The position numbers were made by a program, and so were the translations under genes. From assembly GCA_030220185.1 (NCBI GenBank), contig JASPKZ010001236.1, positions 372,001 through 436,000 of the forward strand: a stretch of DNA of 64,000 bases, read 5' to 3'. This DNA is from Diploptera punctata. Lineage: Eukaryota; Arthropoda; Insecta; Blattodea; Blaberidae. The first letter of the stretch is position 1; the number at the start of each line of letters is the position of its first letter. The notes under the pieces are model-generated. The model saw nothing but the letters and a program-made list of their open reading frames with translations. It was not told the DNA's origin and did not search any database. Shown here one piece after another: positions 55,206-64,000 of this stretch.

Positions 55206-55260
<55 letters not shown>
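55205..55260. repeat. (CA)n(TA)n microsatellite
   Basis: About eight CA units, then about 20 TA units, directly abutting the 3' end of a minus-strand SINE-A. Confidence 0.97.
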
Positions 55261-55263
<3 letters not shown>

Positions 55264-55583
55264 ATAGTAATTCTGCCCGAGGGCAAGTCTTTCACTGCAA
55301 TCATATCATTTTCATTCTATGCTTTGCAGTTTTACTAGGGAATTACAGGTGTGGTAGCTTCCCGTTGCTTTCCACACCGGTGAAGGGATGATGATGATAA
55401 TAATGATGATGATGGCCGGATGATTTTCGGGGACCGTTAGGCCCTAAGCTTCCTGACATTTGTCTTACAGGTGAGGAAAAAACTCGGAAAAAACCTCAGC
55501 CAGGAGCCTGTCCCGACCGAAGATCGAACCCGGGCCCGCTGTGTGACAAGGTAGCACGCTACCTCGAGACCACAGCGATGGAC
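55261..55583 (-). mobile_element. SINE-A type I, variant subfamily
   Basis: Complete on the minus strand, with body cctggctgaggttttttccg and ggcctaacggtccccgaaaa, close to the 28.76-kb variant. It splits a LINE fragment. Confidence 0.9.
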
Positions 55584-55790
55584 CATATCTATACAACCAT
55601 GTTTAATTTCTTTGCGTATCTCATTCCTGTTTGAAATTATTATTCCTAAGCATTTCAATTAGGCTGCTTCATAAAAATTTCCCTCATTTGTCTTTAACTA
55701 TTTATTTCAATTATATAATATTTTTCTGTGTGTGGACATATATTTTGTTTTATTGATTTTTACTTTCAGTCCCAATTTCATAATACTACT
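55584..55790 (-). mobile_element. LINE fragment (thumb region)
   Basis: Minus strand: MKLGLKVKINKTKYM, then after decay KCLGIIISNRNEIRKEIKHG. Related to the LINE at 5.2-5.5 kb. It ends at the SINE-A junction. Confidence 0.8.
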
Positions 55791-55794
55791 TTTT

Positions 55795-55998
55795 TCTCTC
55801 TTTTCTTTTACACTATTTTTCCTTCTTGTGTTACCTTTTTGTTAACTTTTTTTTTATTCTCACATATGACATAAGGTCAGGGCACACACCCAGACACAAG
55901 ATGAAGTTTTTAAAATCCCCTACCCCTCCGGGAATCGATCCCAGGTCGCCGGTGGGAAGGTAGGGATTCTACCGACTTCGCCACGCCGACGGACGGCT
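55795..55998 (-). mobile_element. SINE-C
   Basis: Minus-strand head ccgtccgtcggcgtggcgaag, decayed B-box gggatcgattcccgg, body cttcatcttgtgtctgggtg, and A-rich end. Confidence 0.85.
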
Positions 55999-56605
55999 CA
56001 ATAGTGTGTGCGTGTTGTCTCCTAACCCATTCGCTTCAGGTTTAAATGCTCAATGCATTTCCCCAAAAACCGGATTTAAGTTACCGTAAATTATATTGTC
56101 TATATTCAGTCACTGAAAACAAACAAAATATAACGTACTTGAGATCACAATAAGGGCGAAGGCCAAAACACATTCCTCTGCTATTCATCAATGTTAACAA
56201 AAGATTACCCTGCCAAGGGATGTAGAAAATATTTCAAAATATATAACAGCAGAGTTAAGCGAGAGTACCTCGTCTTATGAGCTGAAGGCCATGTAAATGC
56301 CGGCGAGCCTACCTCGTCTTTTGAGGCGAATGGGTTAATATCTTCTCGCTATCGCCTAACAATACTACCGGTACCTCATCAGCATATTTAACATTAAAAA
56401 AATTAAATCTGCAGTTAAAATTTGTTTGTATTTTCTATGTAGAATTTAGGTTTATTACAATCTCCATACGTTAATTTATAACTTAAACATTATCATGGAT
56501 TGTAGGCGGCTCCGTGTTAAAAGTAGAGTAGCAAAATTACCAGTGTGCGTTTGTGTTAAAACAGGATCTACCAGACTGCTAACTAGTTTATTTTACGATG
56601 ATGGT
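55999..56605. other. No recognised feature
   Basis: Low-copy-looking sequence. cctcgtctta/tgaggcgaa(tgggtta) motifs occur twice near 56,270 and 56,330. Confidence 0.5.
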
Positions 56606-56696
56606 AAGGAACTACCGAAAGTGGAAATTCTATGAAACAGGCCCATGAAGCCGTATGCGGACTTACACCCCTGGTACATTTGAAGAGAAAAACATA

Positions 56697-56770
56697 TGCC
56701 TAAATCGGAATTTGAACCCAATATCTCTGGTTCTGTTCACCAGTGCTTTAACGATTTAAGCTATTAGGCA
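56697..56770 (-). repeat. tRNA-like sequence, GTACAGA family, copy 2 left, well-folding
   Basis: 74 bp. Acceptor stem tgcctaa/ttaggca pairs perfectly, anticodon-type stem ctggt/accag pairs perfectly around loop GAACAGA, and the T-loop is ttcaaat. It lacks the poly-A expansion of its copy 1 counterpart. Position 33 is A instead of T, which argues against a working tRNA. Confidence 0.72.
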
Positions 56771-57383
56771 TCACGATTTAAACATAGATTTTTTATCTTA
56801 TACTAATACGATTCCCGTGCGCCCAGGTAGCAGTGAACGTTTGTTCCACTAACGCCATCTAGCGGTCTCTTAAGTAAGAGCATATTAAAATGGAAATCAA
56901 CACATTACATTTTATTATTTATATGTATTCTAAACATATAAACCCTATTTCACCTAAGGTACATTAGATTTATATTTTGTCAAATTTGTGTCGTTATATT
57001 TTATCTAAAATTTAAGTTTTTTTTTATGAAAAACGGAATCTTGTATAACTGTTATTATTAGGTATATTGGTTAATTAGACACACATTTAAGTGGTTTCTA
57101 TTTTTGTTTTCTTCTGATTTATTTAAAATATTAGATTAACTGAACCAACTGATGTGTCCAAAAGGATACATTATGAATTTAAGGGTTAAAAAGTCTGTAA
57201 TCCTTTTCTGTCATAAGCACTTCTGTCATGGGTGGTTTACTTAAACAGGAAGACGTGTAATTTCGAATATTTCGTTCCAGTACAATGGAAAATCAAATAT
57301 AATCTGTTCTACACATTGATTGCTAATTCCACATTTACAGCTTGCATTTTCACAATACATTTCTAGTAAGTAAAGCTAATATT

Positions 57384-57458
57384 CGATCTAATAGCTTAAA
57401 TCATTAAAGCACTGGTGTACAGAACCTGAGATATTGGGTTCAAATCCCGACTTATGCA
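57384..57458 (+). repeat. tRNA-like sequence, GTACAGA family, copy 2 right
   Basis: Essentially identical to 47,574-47,646, with loop GTACAGA and ggttcaaatccc. Inverted relative to the previous entry. Confidence 0.7.
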
Positions 57459-58498
57459 TATATTTTTCCCTTCAAATTTAATTTGTCATTGAGTGAGAAG
57501 TGATACATTTAATATTAAATACTACTCTTACATACTCTCTGGATAGCCATGAGTACAACTTACATTTGACACGTCACATATATTATTGATCTCACTTTTG
57601 TTCCTAAGTTTCAATTACAGGGAATTAATTGTATTCTGATCCAAATAGGAATTGTTAGTTTTATACGAATCTTATTGTAAAGCAGTTGCTATGAAACGGC
57701 ATCTTAAAATGAAAAGCAAGTTATATCAGTTATAAATACTCTCTATATTATGTGTAAGTAAATGAAATCACAGTGAATTAAAAAATACATATTCTACTGT
57801 TTTAAGTTAAAAATTATTTATTACAATAACTGAGCATAATAATATATATTAACTCCAAGAACAGAGTGTAAAATCATACAACAAACAAATGCTATTCAAA
57901 CTGTGGGCAATTAAGTAAAACAAAATTCCAGTAAGTTACGTTAAATCTGAATAGTATTAACAAGAGAGAAAACAGAATGATAAGAAAATCAAGAGGAATT
58001 AAACGGACAAAATCGACTGCTGTAAGTTATAAATAATTTATTATTGTATCTGAGCATGCAGTAAGTAATGTATATTTACTTCATGAATGGAGTGTGTATT
58101 ACTGCAATAAACAAAGGAATTTCAACCTTTGGACAATAAAAAAATGAAATTCCAGTAAGCTGCATATAAAGTGAACAACACCAACAAGCTAAAACATTTA
58201 AAACAAGCAAGAAACAAACTAAAAACGTATTGAATTAAAAAAACACATATTTGACCAGAAACGAAGCATAAATTTTGCTAATTAAAGCAACACATATGAA
58301 AATGCAAAGAGAACAGAAGACAGCAAGAGAATCTATTTAAAAGCAAGTTTAATTTATGGAAAAATAGTGATTTGGAGTAAAATGAAACATTTGAATAGTG
58401 TTAATGTCCTCCGATGGAGCAATGATAAGTACAATAAGAAGCAAATAAGTAATAAAAAATTATTTTTGACTTCATATGGAACGTCGAGAACTATATCG

Positions 58499-59860
58499 AA
58501 ATCCTACTCCGAAAGAAGAGGAGGAAACGTCCTAAAATATTTTCCCCAAATTCCGAGGAAACAAACCTGAAGAATATTGGGATCCTCCCGTGGGAGATGA
58601 GGAGGAAACGTCCCACAACAATTTCCCCGACTCCCGAGGGAGAAACAGGCACAATATCGGGATCCTCCAGTGGGAGAAGAGGAAAAAACGTCCCACAACA
58701 TTTTCCCCGACTCCCGAGGGAGAAACATGAACAATATCGGGATCCTCCAGTGGGAGAAGAGGAGAAAACATCCCACACATTTTCCCCGACTCCCGAGGGA
58801 GAAACATGAATAATATCGGGATCCTCCAGTGGGAGAAGAGGAAAAAACGTCCCACAACATTTTCCCCGACTCCCGAGGGATAAACATGAACAATATCGGG
58901 ATCCTCCAGTGGGAGAAGAGGAAAAAACGTCCCACAACATTTTCCCCGACTCCCGAGGGCGAAAAATGAACAGTATCGGGATCCTCCAGTGGGAGAAGAG
59001 GATAAAACGTCCCACAACATTTTCCCCGACTCCCGAGGGAGAAACATGAACAATATCGGGATCCTCCAGTGGGAGAAGAGGATAAAACGTCCCACAACAT
59101 TGTCCCCGACTCCCGAGGGAGAAACATGAAAAAATATCGGGATCCTCCAGTGGGAGAAGAGGATAAAACGTCCCACAACATTTTCCCCGACTCCCGAGGG
59201 AGAAACATGAAAAATATCTGGATCCTCCAGTGGGAGAAGAGGATAAAACGTCCCACAACATTTTCCCCGACTCCCGAGGGCGAAAAACGAACAATATCGG
59301 GATCCTCCAGTGGGAGAAGAGGATAAAACGTCTCACATCATTTTCCCCGACTCCCGAGGGCGAAAAACGAACAATATCGGGATCCTCCAGTGGGAGAAGA
59401 GGATAAAACATCCCACAACATTTTCCCCGACTCCCGAGGGCGAAAAACGAACAATATCGGGATCCTCCAGTGGGAGAAGAGGATAAAACGTCCCACAACA
59501 TTTTCCCCGACTCCCGAGGGAGAAACATCCACAATATCGGGATCCTCCAGTGGGAGAAGAGGAAAAAAGGTCCCACAACATTTTCCCCGACTCCCGAGGG
59601 AGAAATATCAACAATATCGGGATCCTCCAGTGGGAGAAGAGGATAAAACTTCCCACAACATTTTCCCCGACTCCCGAGGGAGAAACATCAACAATATCGG
59701 GATCCTCCAGTGGGAGAAGAGGATAAAACGTCCCACAACATTTCCCCGACTCCGGAGGGAAATATTTGTACAACATCGGGATCATCCTTTGAGGGAAGCG
59801 GTGAAACCGTCCGACATCATTTTCTCCGAGTTCCGAGGGAAATCCCCGATTATTATCGTT
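58499..59860. repeat. 80-bp minisatellite, 15 good units plus degenerate edge units
   Basis: Unit starts at 58,579, 58,659, 58,739, 58,818, 58,898, then about every 80 bp to 59,699. Degenerate edge units lie at 58,499 and 59,778. The edges match copy 1 unit for unit, but the interior variant order differs, for example cgaaaaacgaac units clustered at 59,280-59,460 are absent from copy 1. Confidence 0.97.
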
Positions 59861-60462
59861 TCACAATATTTTCTGCACACACGATAGTTCTGAATGTATA
59901 ATTCTGGACTTCTATGGACGAGCAGTTAAATACTTACTAAAGACGCCTAACGCCTTCAGAATAATCTGAATGAACAATTCTGAACTTCTGTGGTCTGGTC
60001 AGCAAAATGTTACTAAGAACGCCAAGCACAATCACAATAATCTGAATCTGCAATTCTGGATATCTATGGACCAGACATCAAAATGTTAATAACCTTGATA
60101 CTTCCACATGATCAGTACACAATATGCACAATACCTGTGTTATATTCGTCTGTAACAGTAATCGTTTATAAATCAGTTAATTTCTGTATCGCAGTTATCT
60201 CTATCATTAGGTCCCTAAATAATGTTAAGGAACGTCTTAGAATAATGTAAATATATCTTCTGTAGGTGAACTGTTAGTTCTGTCTGTATATAAACTTAAT
60301 ATTAATAATTGTAAATATTAATTTGAACTGATGTAAATATATGTTAACGTAGTGTATAGTTAGGTGTAATTTTGTAACTTTATCGTATTTTATATAAAGT
60401 GGATTGTTTAACTTTAACTTTAGTGTAGCTGTCTTAATATATGAATATTATAAAGTTTATTT

Positions 60463-60846
60463 GTGTTTCATTCTATGATAATTGCCCTCTGTATTTATAT
60501 TCTCGAGTGCAGAGCCATGGCAGTTGCTCTGGCTCGATCCTCGTGGTGGAAAAATGTTTCTTACGGAATTTCGGAGAGTATGCGACAGGCCCAATCCAAC
60601 ATCATGAGTAGTATGGATAGCTACGATAAGTGGCGGCTCCAGGTTGAGAAAACTAGTCATAACGTCTGGGGGACACGTCAATTCGACCACATATTACATT
60701 ATATTGGTGGAAGATTGTTCACTACACTGATTAATGTATGTAAATATGAGGTCAGCAGCTGGCTTGTACGGCAAGGATCTTCTAGGCCTTTCGCGCCGTG
60801 TAGTTTAATGAGAAAGGCAAATGAGGGACAGCTCACTTCCAAGTAG
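60463..60846 (+). CDS. Unrecognised 127-codon open frame in copy 2 only
   Basis: An internal ATG at 60,520 begins MAVALARSSWWKNVSYGISE, and the frame continues to SLMRKANEGQLTSK. No domain, signal peptide or membrane segment is recognised. The same region in copy 1 (about 50,820-51,220) has stops and a frameshift. Without sign of constraint this may be chance or a decayed transposon gene. Confidence 0.25.
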   Translation: MFHSMIIALCIYILECRAMAVALARSSWWKNVSYGISESMRQAQSNIMSSMDSYDKWRLQVEKTSHNVWGTRQFDHILHYIGGRLFTTLINVCKYEVSSWLVRQGSSRPFAPCSLMRKANEGQLTSK

Positions 60847-61089
60847 TAATATGATTGTTAGATTATTCATTCGGTCAACGATTACTGAAGGTGTCGGATC
60901 ACTTTATTTTGAAGTTTTATAGGAAAAAATAATTGAGGTTTAATTTAAGATTAAATTAAAACGTTCCATACCTCATCTCATATCCTGTCTTTTAACTGGA
61001 CCGGTTTCAAGGCCTGGGCAGCTTATTCCTCCCTCTGTTGTTGGATCGATAACCTTCCGGATCAGCTCAGAATCCGCGGGAATTTCGAA

Positions 61090-61450
61090 GTTCATAAGTT
61101 TATCTTTCTTGTTTTTTTGAATATGGATTCCTCCCCCCCCAAACCGTGAGTTCTTCTTGTTTTTCTATCTGTTTAATTAGAGTGGCTTTTGTATGAATTA
61201 GATGTTTTTCAGACCAAGCATGAGCAACTAGTGCTGACTTTTCCACATCACCGTTTTTGACATTTCTAAGATGTTCTTTCACGCTTGTCTTCAAATTTCT
61301 TTTTTTTTTCTTATGTAAATTTTGTCACAACCCTTGCATTTGATCTGATAAATTCCTGATTTGTATTCTTCAATGCTTTTATTTCTATTGGTTTTAATTT
61401 TCCTATTTAAGCTGTATTCATTCTTCGGTGCCAATCTTAGATTAAACTTT
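61090..61450 (-). mobile_element. Penelope-like element GIY-YIG fragment, copy 2
   Basis: The minus strand reads SGIYQIKCKGCDKIYI, a frameshift in an A-run, then TSVKEHLRNVKNGDVEKSAL, VAHAWSEKHLIHTKATLIKQ and ELTVWGGRNPYSKKQE. It keeps the carboxy-terminal part open that copy 1 has lost, while its YIG motif is damaged. Confidence 0.9.
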
Positions 61451-61679
61451 TTGTTTTTTTTTAAATTGTGCTGTTTGAATGGATGGTAAGTGAATTTCTT
61501 GAATTTTATGTTTTCTTCTGTTTGTTTTATAAGCGTGCTTTCAGAAATTAATTTCTGTCAGTATTTGCAATAGGTCACCTCCCAGTCAAATTATACAACA
61601 CATACAACAGGGGCAGGAAGTGATTACTTAGCAAGATCGACAGCATATTTACCGCGTGAAGATTTAACTTGGGCGAGTA

Positions 61680-61682
<3 letters not shown>

Positions 61683-61711
<29 letters not shown>
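61683..61711. repeat. (TA)n microsatellite
   Basis: Immediately abuts the end of duplicated copy 2. Confidence 0.95.
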
Positions 61712-61719
<8 letters not shown>

Positions 61720-61779
61720 GACATTTGGCAATGAAGGCAAATATGATATTCTCTTTAATAATTTGCTTAACTGTTATGT

Positions 61780-61965
61780 TAGCCGCTAGATGGCAGTTGG
61801 AAGAAATTTCCGCTACCTCTTGTGTGAATTGAGAATACTACATGTATAAGAAAATTGTATGTTTGTGTTGGAATTCTTGGGTAGCTCAGTTGGTTAGAGC
61901 GCTAAAGGTACAGACTTTAGAGACTCGAGTTCAAATCCCGACTCAAGCATTCTTTTTCTTTTCAT
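61780..61965 (+). repeat. tRNA-like sequence of the GTACAGA family with 5' leader
   Basis: Leader agccgctagatggcagttgg ... gagaatactacatgtat. The tRNA-like part (61,877-61,950) has ggtagctcagttggttagagcg, stem ctaaag/ctttag with loop GTACAGA, and gttcaaatcccgactcaagca. Followed by ttctttttcttttcatatc and (TA)n. Confidence 0.78.
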
Positions 61966-61990
61966 ATCATATATATATATATATATATAT
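61966..61990. repeat. (TA)n microsatellite
   Basis: Between a tRNA-like sequence and a SINE-A head. Confidence 0.95.
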
Positions 61991-62311
61991 AGTCCACCGC
62001 TATGGTCTCGAAGTAGCATGCTGCCTTGTCACGCAGCGGGCCCGGGTTCGATCCCCGGTCGGGAAAGTTTTTCTGGGTGATGTTTTTATCGGGTTTTTTC
62101 CTCACCTGTAAGACAAATGTCAGGAAAACTTTAAGGCCCAAACGGTCCCCGAAATCACATGGCCATCATCATCATTATCAACATCATCATTATCCTTCAC
62201 CGGTGTGGAAAGCAACGGGAAGCTACCACATCTACAATTCCCTAGTAAAGCTGCAAGCATAGCATGAAAATGCTAATTGCAGTGAAGGACCTGCCTTCGG
62301 GCAGAATTACT
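61991..62311 (+). mobile_element. SINE-A type I, first of an inverted pair
   Basis: Complete copy with head agtccaccgctatggtctcg. Its 3' end (gcagaattactatata) merges into (TA)n at 62,310-62,326. Confidence 0.92.
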
Positions 62312-62326
62312 ATATATATATATATA

Positions 62327-62684
62327 TCCATCCATAGTAATTCTGCCCGAAGGCAGGTCCTTCACTGCAATCATAGCATTTTCATGCTATGCTTTGCAGC
62401 TTTACTAGGGAATTGTAGGTATGGTAGCTTCCCGTTGCTTTCCACACCGGTGAAGGATGATCATGATGATGATGATGATTATGATATTGATAAGGATGAC
62501 CATGATGATGATTGCCGTATGATTTCGGGGACCGTTTGGGCCTTAAAGTTTTCCTGACATTTGTCTTACAGTTGAGGAAAAACCCTGATAAAAACCTCAC
62601 CCAGAAAAACTGCCCTGACCGGGGATCGAACCCGGGCCCGCTGCGTGACAAGGCAGCATGCTACCTCGAGATCACAGCGGTGAA
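62327..62684 (-). mobile_element. SINE-A type I, second of an inverted pair
   Basis: Complete minus-strand copy, tail to tail with the previous one across about 16 bp of (TA)n. The layout is the same as at 28.76-29.44 kb. Confidence 0.92.
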
Positions 62685-62724
62685 CATATATTTATATATA
62701 AGAAAAATATGTGTCTGAATTGGA

Positions 62725-62800
62725 TTTGCCTGGTGGTGTAATGGATAACACGTTGGAGTACTAAACCAGAGATCCGGGTTGGAATCCCTTTCAGGCATTA
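62725..62800 (+). repeat. tRNA-like sequence
   Basis: tgcctg/caggca acceptor ends, ggtgtaatggataacac D-region, T-arm gggttggaatccc (B-box mutated). The loop is AGTACTA, not GTACAGA. Followed by aattttttttatcatgtcat and (TA)n, as in the related sequences. Confidence 0.65.
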
Positions 62801-62814
62801 ATTTTTTTTATCAT

Positions 62815-62817
62815 GTC

Positions 62818-62908
<91 letters not shown>

Positions 62909-62937
62909 AGAGAGGGAGGAGGAGGGAGAGAGAGATA
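62815..62937. repeat. (TA)n followed by (GA)n
   Basis: (TA)n to 62,870, then GA-rich repeats to 62,937. Bases 62,938-63,194 are unassigned. Confidence 0.97.
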
Positions 62938-63194
62938 GGAACTTCGCGTAACGTAGACCCCTATTTTGAATTTTTCTTCTTTTAATTAAGGTATTTTAAT
63001 TTTAATTATAGTGGTCATAATTAGTGTTGTAACTATGAAATATGGTTATTTTATTCAAATATTGAAACATTTTCATAATTTACAACCTTTTTTTTTACGA
63101 TAAAAGAAAGGTCCACTTTAACCTCCATATTCGGGTAACGTGGATCCCAGAGTCCAACCTAGCTTTTAGACTATTTTTAAGTTTATTTACTCTA

Positions 63195-63455
63195 TGGGGA
63201 ATTCCTTAGATTTGGACAGGGTGCATCTTTCTATAATTGCCATCGCTGCCATTAGAGGATCAATTTCAATTTTAAGAAACCATATTTACAAAATTATTTT
63301 ATAGTATGTATACTTCAATTAGGCCTACATGTTGAGTTTTTAAAAATATATTTACAAGATGTATTTCATCAATTACAAAAATTAATTGTCTGTATCACTT
63401 TGTCCTTGAGGCAATCCTCTAATGAGGAAAGTTTTATATAATAAAAAAAAATATA
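63195..63455 (+). repeat. W repeat, copy 2
   Basis: Matches 44,300-44,560 from ggaattccttagatttggac to the A-rich end ttatataataaaaaaaaa. It starts about 45 bases inside copy 1, as expected of a 5'-truncated retroposon. Confidence 0.75.
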
Positions 63456-63465
63456 CATAGACAGG

Positions 63466-63853
63466 TGTCCACCGCTGTTGTCTCGGGGTAGCGTGCTGCC
63501 TTGTCACGCAGCGGGCCCGGGTTCGATCCCCGGTCGGGACAGTTTTTCTGCGTGAGGTTTTTATCGGGGTTTTTCCTCACCTGTAAGACAAATGTCAGGA
63601 AAACTTTAAGGCCCAAACGGTCCCCGAAATCATATGGCCATCGCAATCATCATCATTCATATTCATCTTAGATTAAGCTTAGGATTAGGGACTCTCCTGG
63701 CGCACCATTATCATCATCATCACCCATCATATCATCGGGGCAACGTAACCCCGCCTTCCAGGCGCCCCAACCTCAGAAGTGGGTTACAAGTACGCCATGC
63801 CAGGAGAAAAACCAGGAATGTCGAATGACAACATGGGGCATTTGAAAAAAAAA
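63466..63853 (+). mobile_element. SINE-A type II, full length
   Basis: Head gtccaccgctgttgtctcgg, shared body, then type II 3' end (attcatattcatcttagatt ... ggggcatttgaaaaaaaaa). Nearly identical to the copy at 23.3 kb. The last 147 bases of the window are unassigned. Confidence 0.92.
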
Positions 63854-64000
63854 TCATTAATCTGAAAGTATTTATGGCTGATCTTAATTAAAAATTGTTG
63901 ATATGTATTTAATATTTTGGAAAATTATTGTTGATTATAACATGCACACGTCATTCATCTGCATACAGCGACGGTCTTTGGATTTAGTAAAATTACAAGG

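Larger units (their letters stand above)
56606..61682. repeat. Duplicated 5-kb segment, copy 2
   Basis: Direct copy of 46,932-52,094, offset by about 9.67 kb at its start and 9.59 kb at its end. The left flank (ggatctaccagactgctaac) and right flank (TA microsatellite) differ from those of copy 1, so the boundaries are real. It contains about 150 bp near 57,030-57,190 that copy 1 lacks. Confidence 0.92.

Overview
This window looks like intergenic DNA from a large, AT-rich, repeat-saturated arthropod genome, most likely an insect. Three things support that: several families of tRNA-headed SINEs, LINE carboxy-terminal fragments of the kind common in insects, and hAT, mariner, pogo and Penelope remnants. 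A cockroach- or termite-like polyneopteran is my guess from the overall flavour and is not shown by the sequence. I found no host protein-coding gene I would defend. Open frames are short and nearly all lie in repeats: poly-Leu/Tyr/Asn frames in microsatellites, one recurrent peptide from SINE-A, and reverse-transcriptase tails from LINEs.

Working names used here: SINE-A (tRNA-Asp-like head, two alternative 3' ends, I and II), SINE-B, SINE-C and SINE-D (other tRNA-like heads), HE (hairpin-ended DNA element always bounded by TGA), R (dispersed repeat beginning CTAGCTAATACCCGGCG), U, V and W (unclassified dispersed repeats), and the GTACAGA tRNA-like family.

Layout. 1-3.1 kb: edge of a 289-bp-type repeat, an HE fragment and a 1.8-kb hAT-like element holding a SINE-A and a tRNA-Tyr-like repeat. 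3.6-10 kb: a LINE split by an HE copy that is itself split by another LINE, then SINE-B, R and U copies. 10-20 kb: a second tRNA-Tyr-like repeat, a 604-bp terminal-inverted-repeat element inside a LINE tail, a LINE split by a SINE-D and an HE, a 200-bp palindrome and a deleted mariner. 20-31 kb: HE, R, SINE-A and tRNA-like copies with TA microsatellites. 31-44 kb: SINE clusters, a 289-bp tandem array, many truncated LINEs in both orientations and more HE copies. 44.7-46.6 kb: a pogo/Tigger remnant holding a hAT-like element holding a SINE-D. 46.9-52.1 and 56.6-61.7 kb: two direct copies of a segment of about 5.1 kb, each with an inverted pair of tRNA-like sequences, an 80-bp minisatellite (16 and 15 good units) and a Penelope GIY-YIG fragment. 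61.7-64 kb: tRNA-like sequences, an inverted SINE-A pair and microsatellites.

The features form no pathway. They form an insertion stratigraphy: where the host element of an insertion is recognisable, the empty site can be read from the interrupted element, which gives target duplications and relative ages. The most interesting items are the HE family and its constant TGA/TCA boundary, the duplicated 5-kb segment, the tRNA-like family with a conserved anticodon-type loop, and several long inverted repeats.
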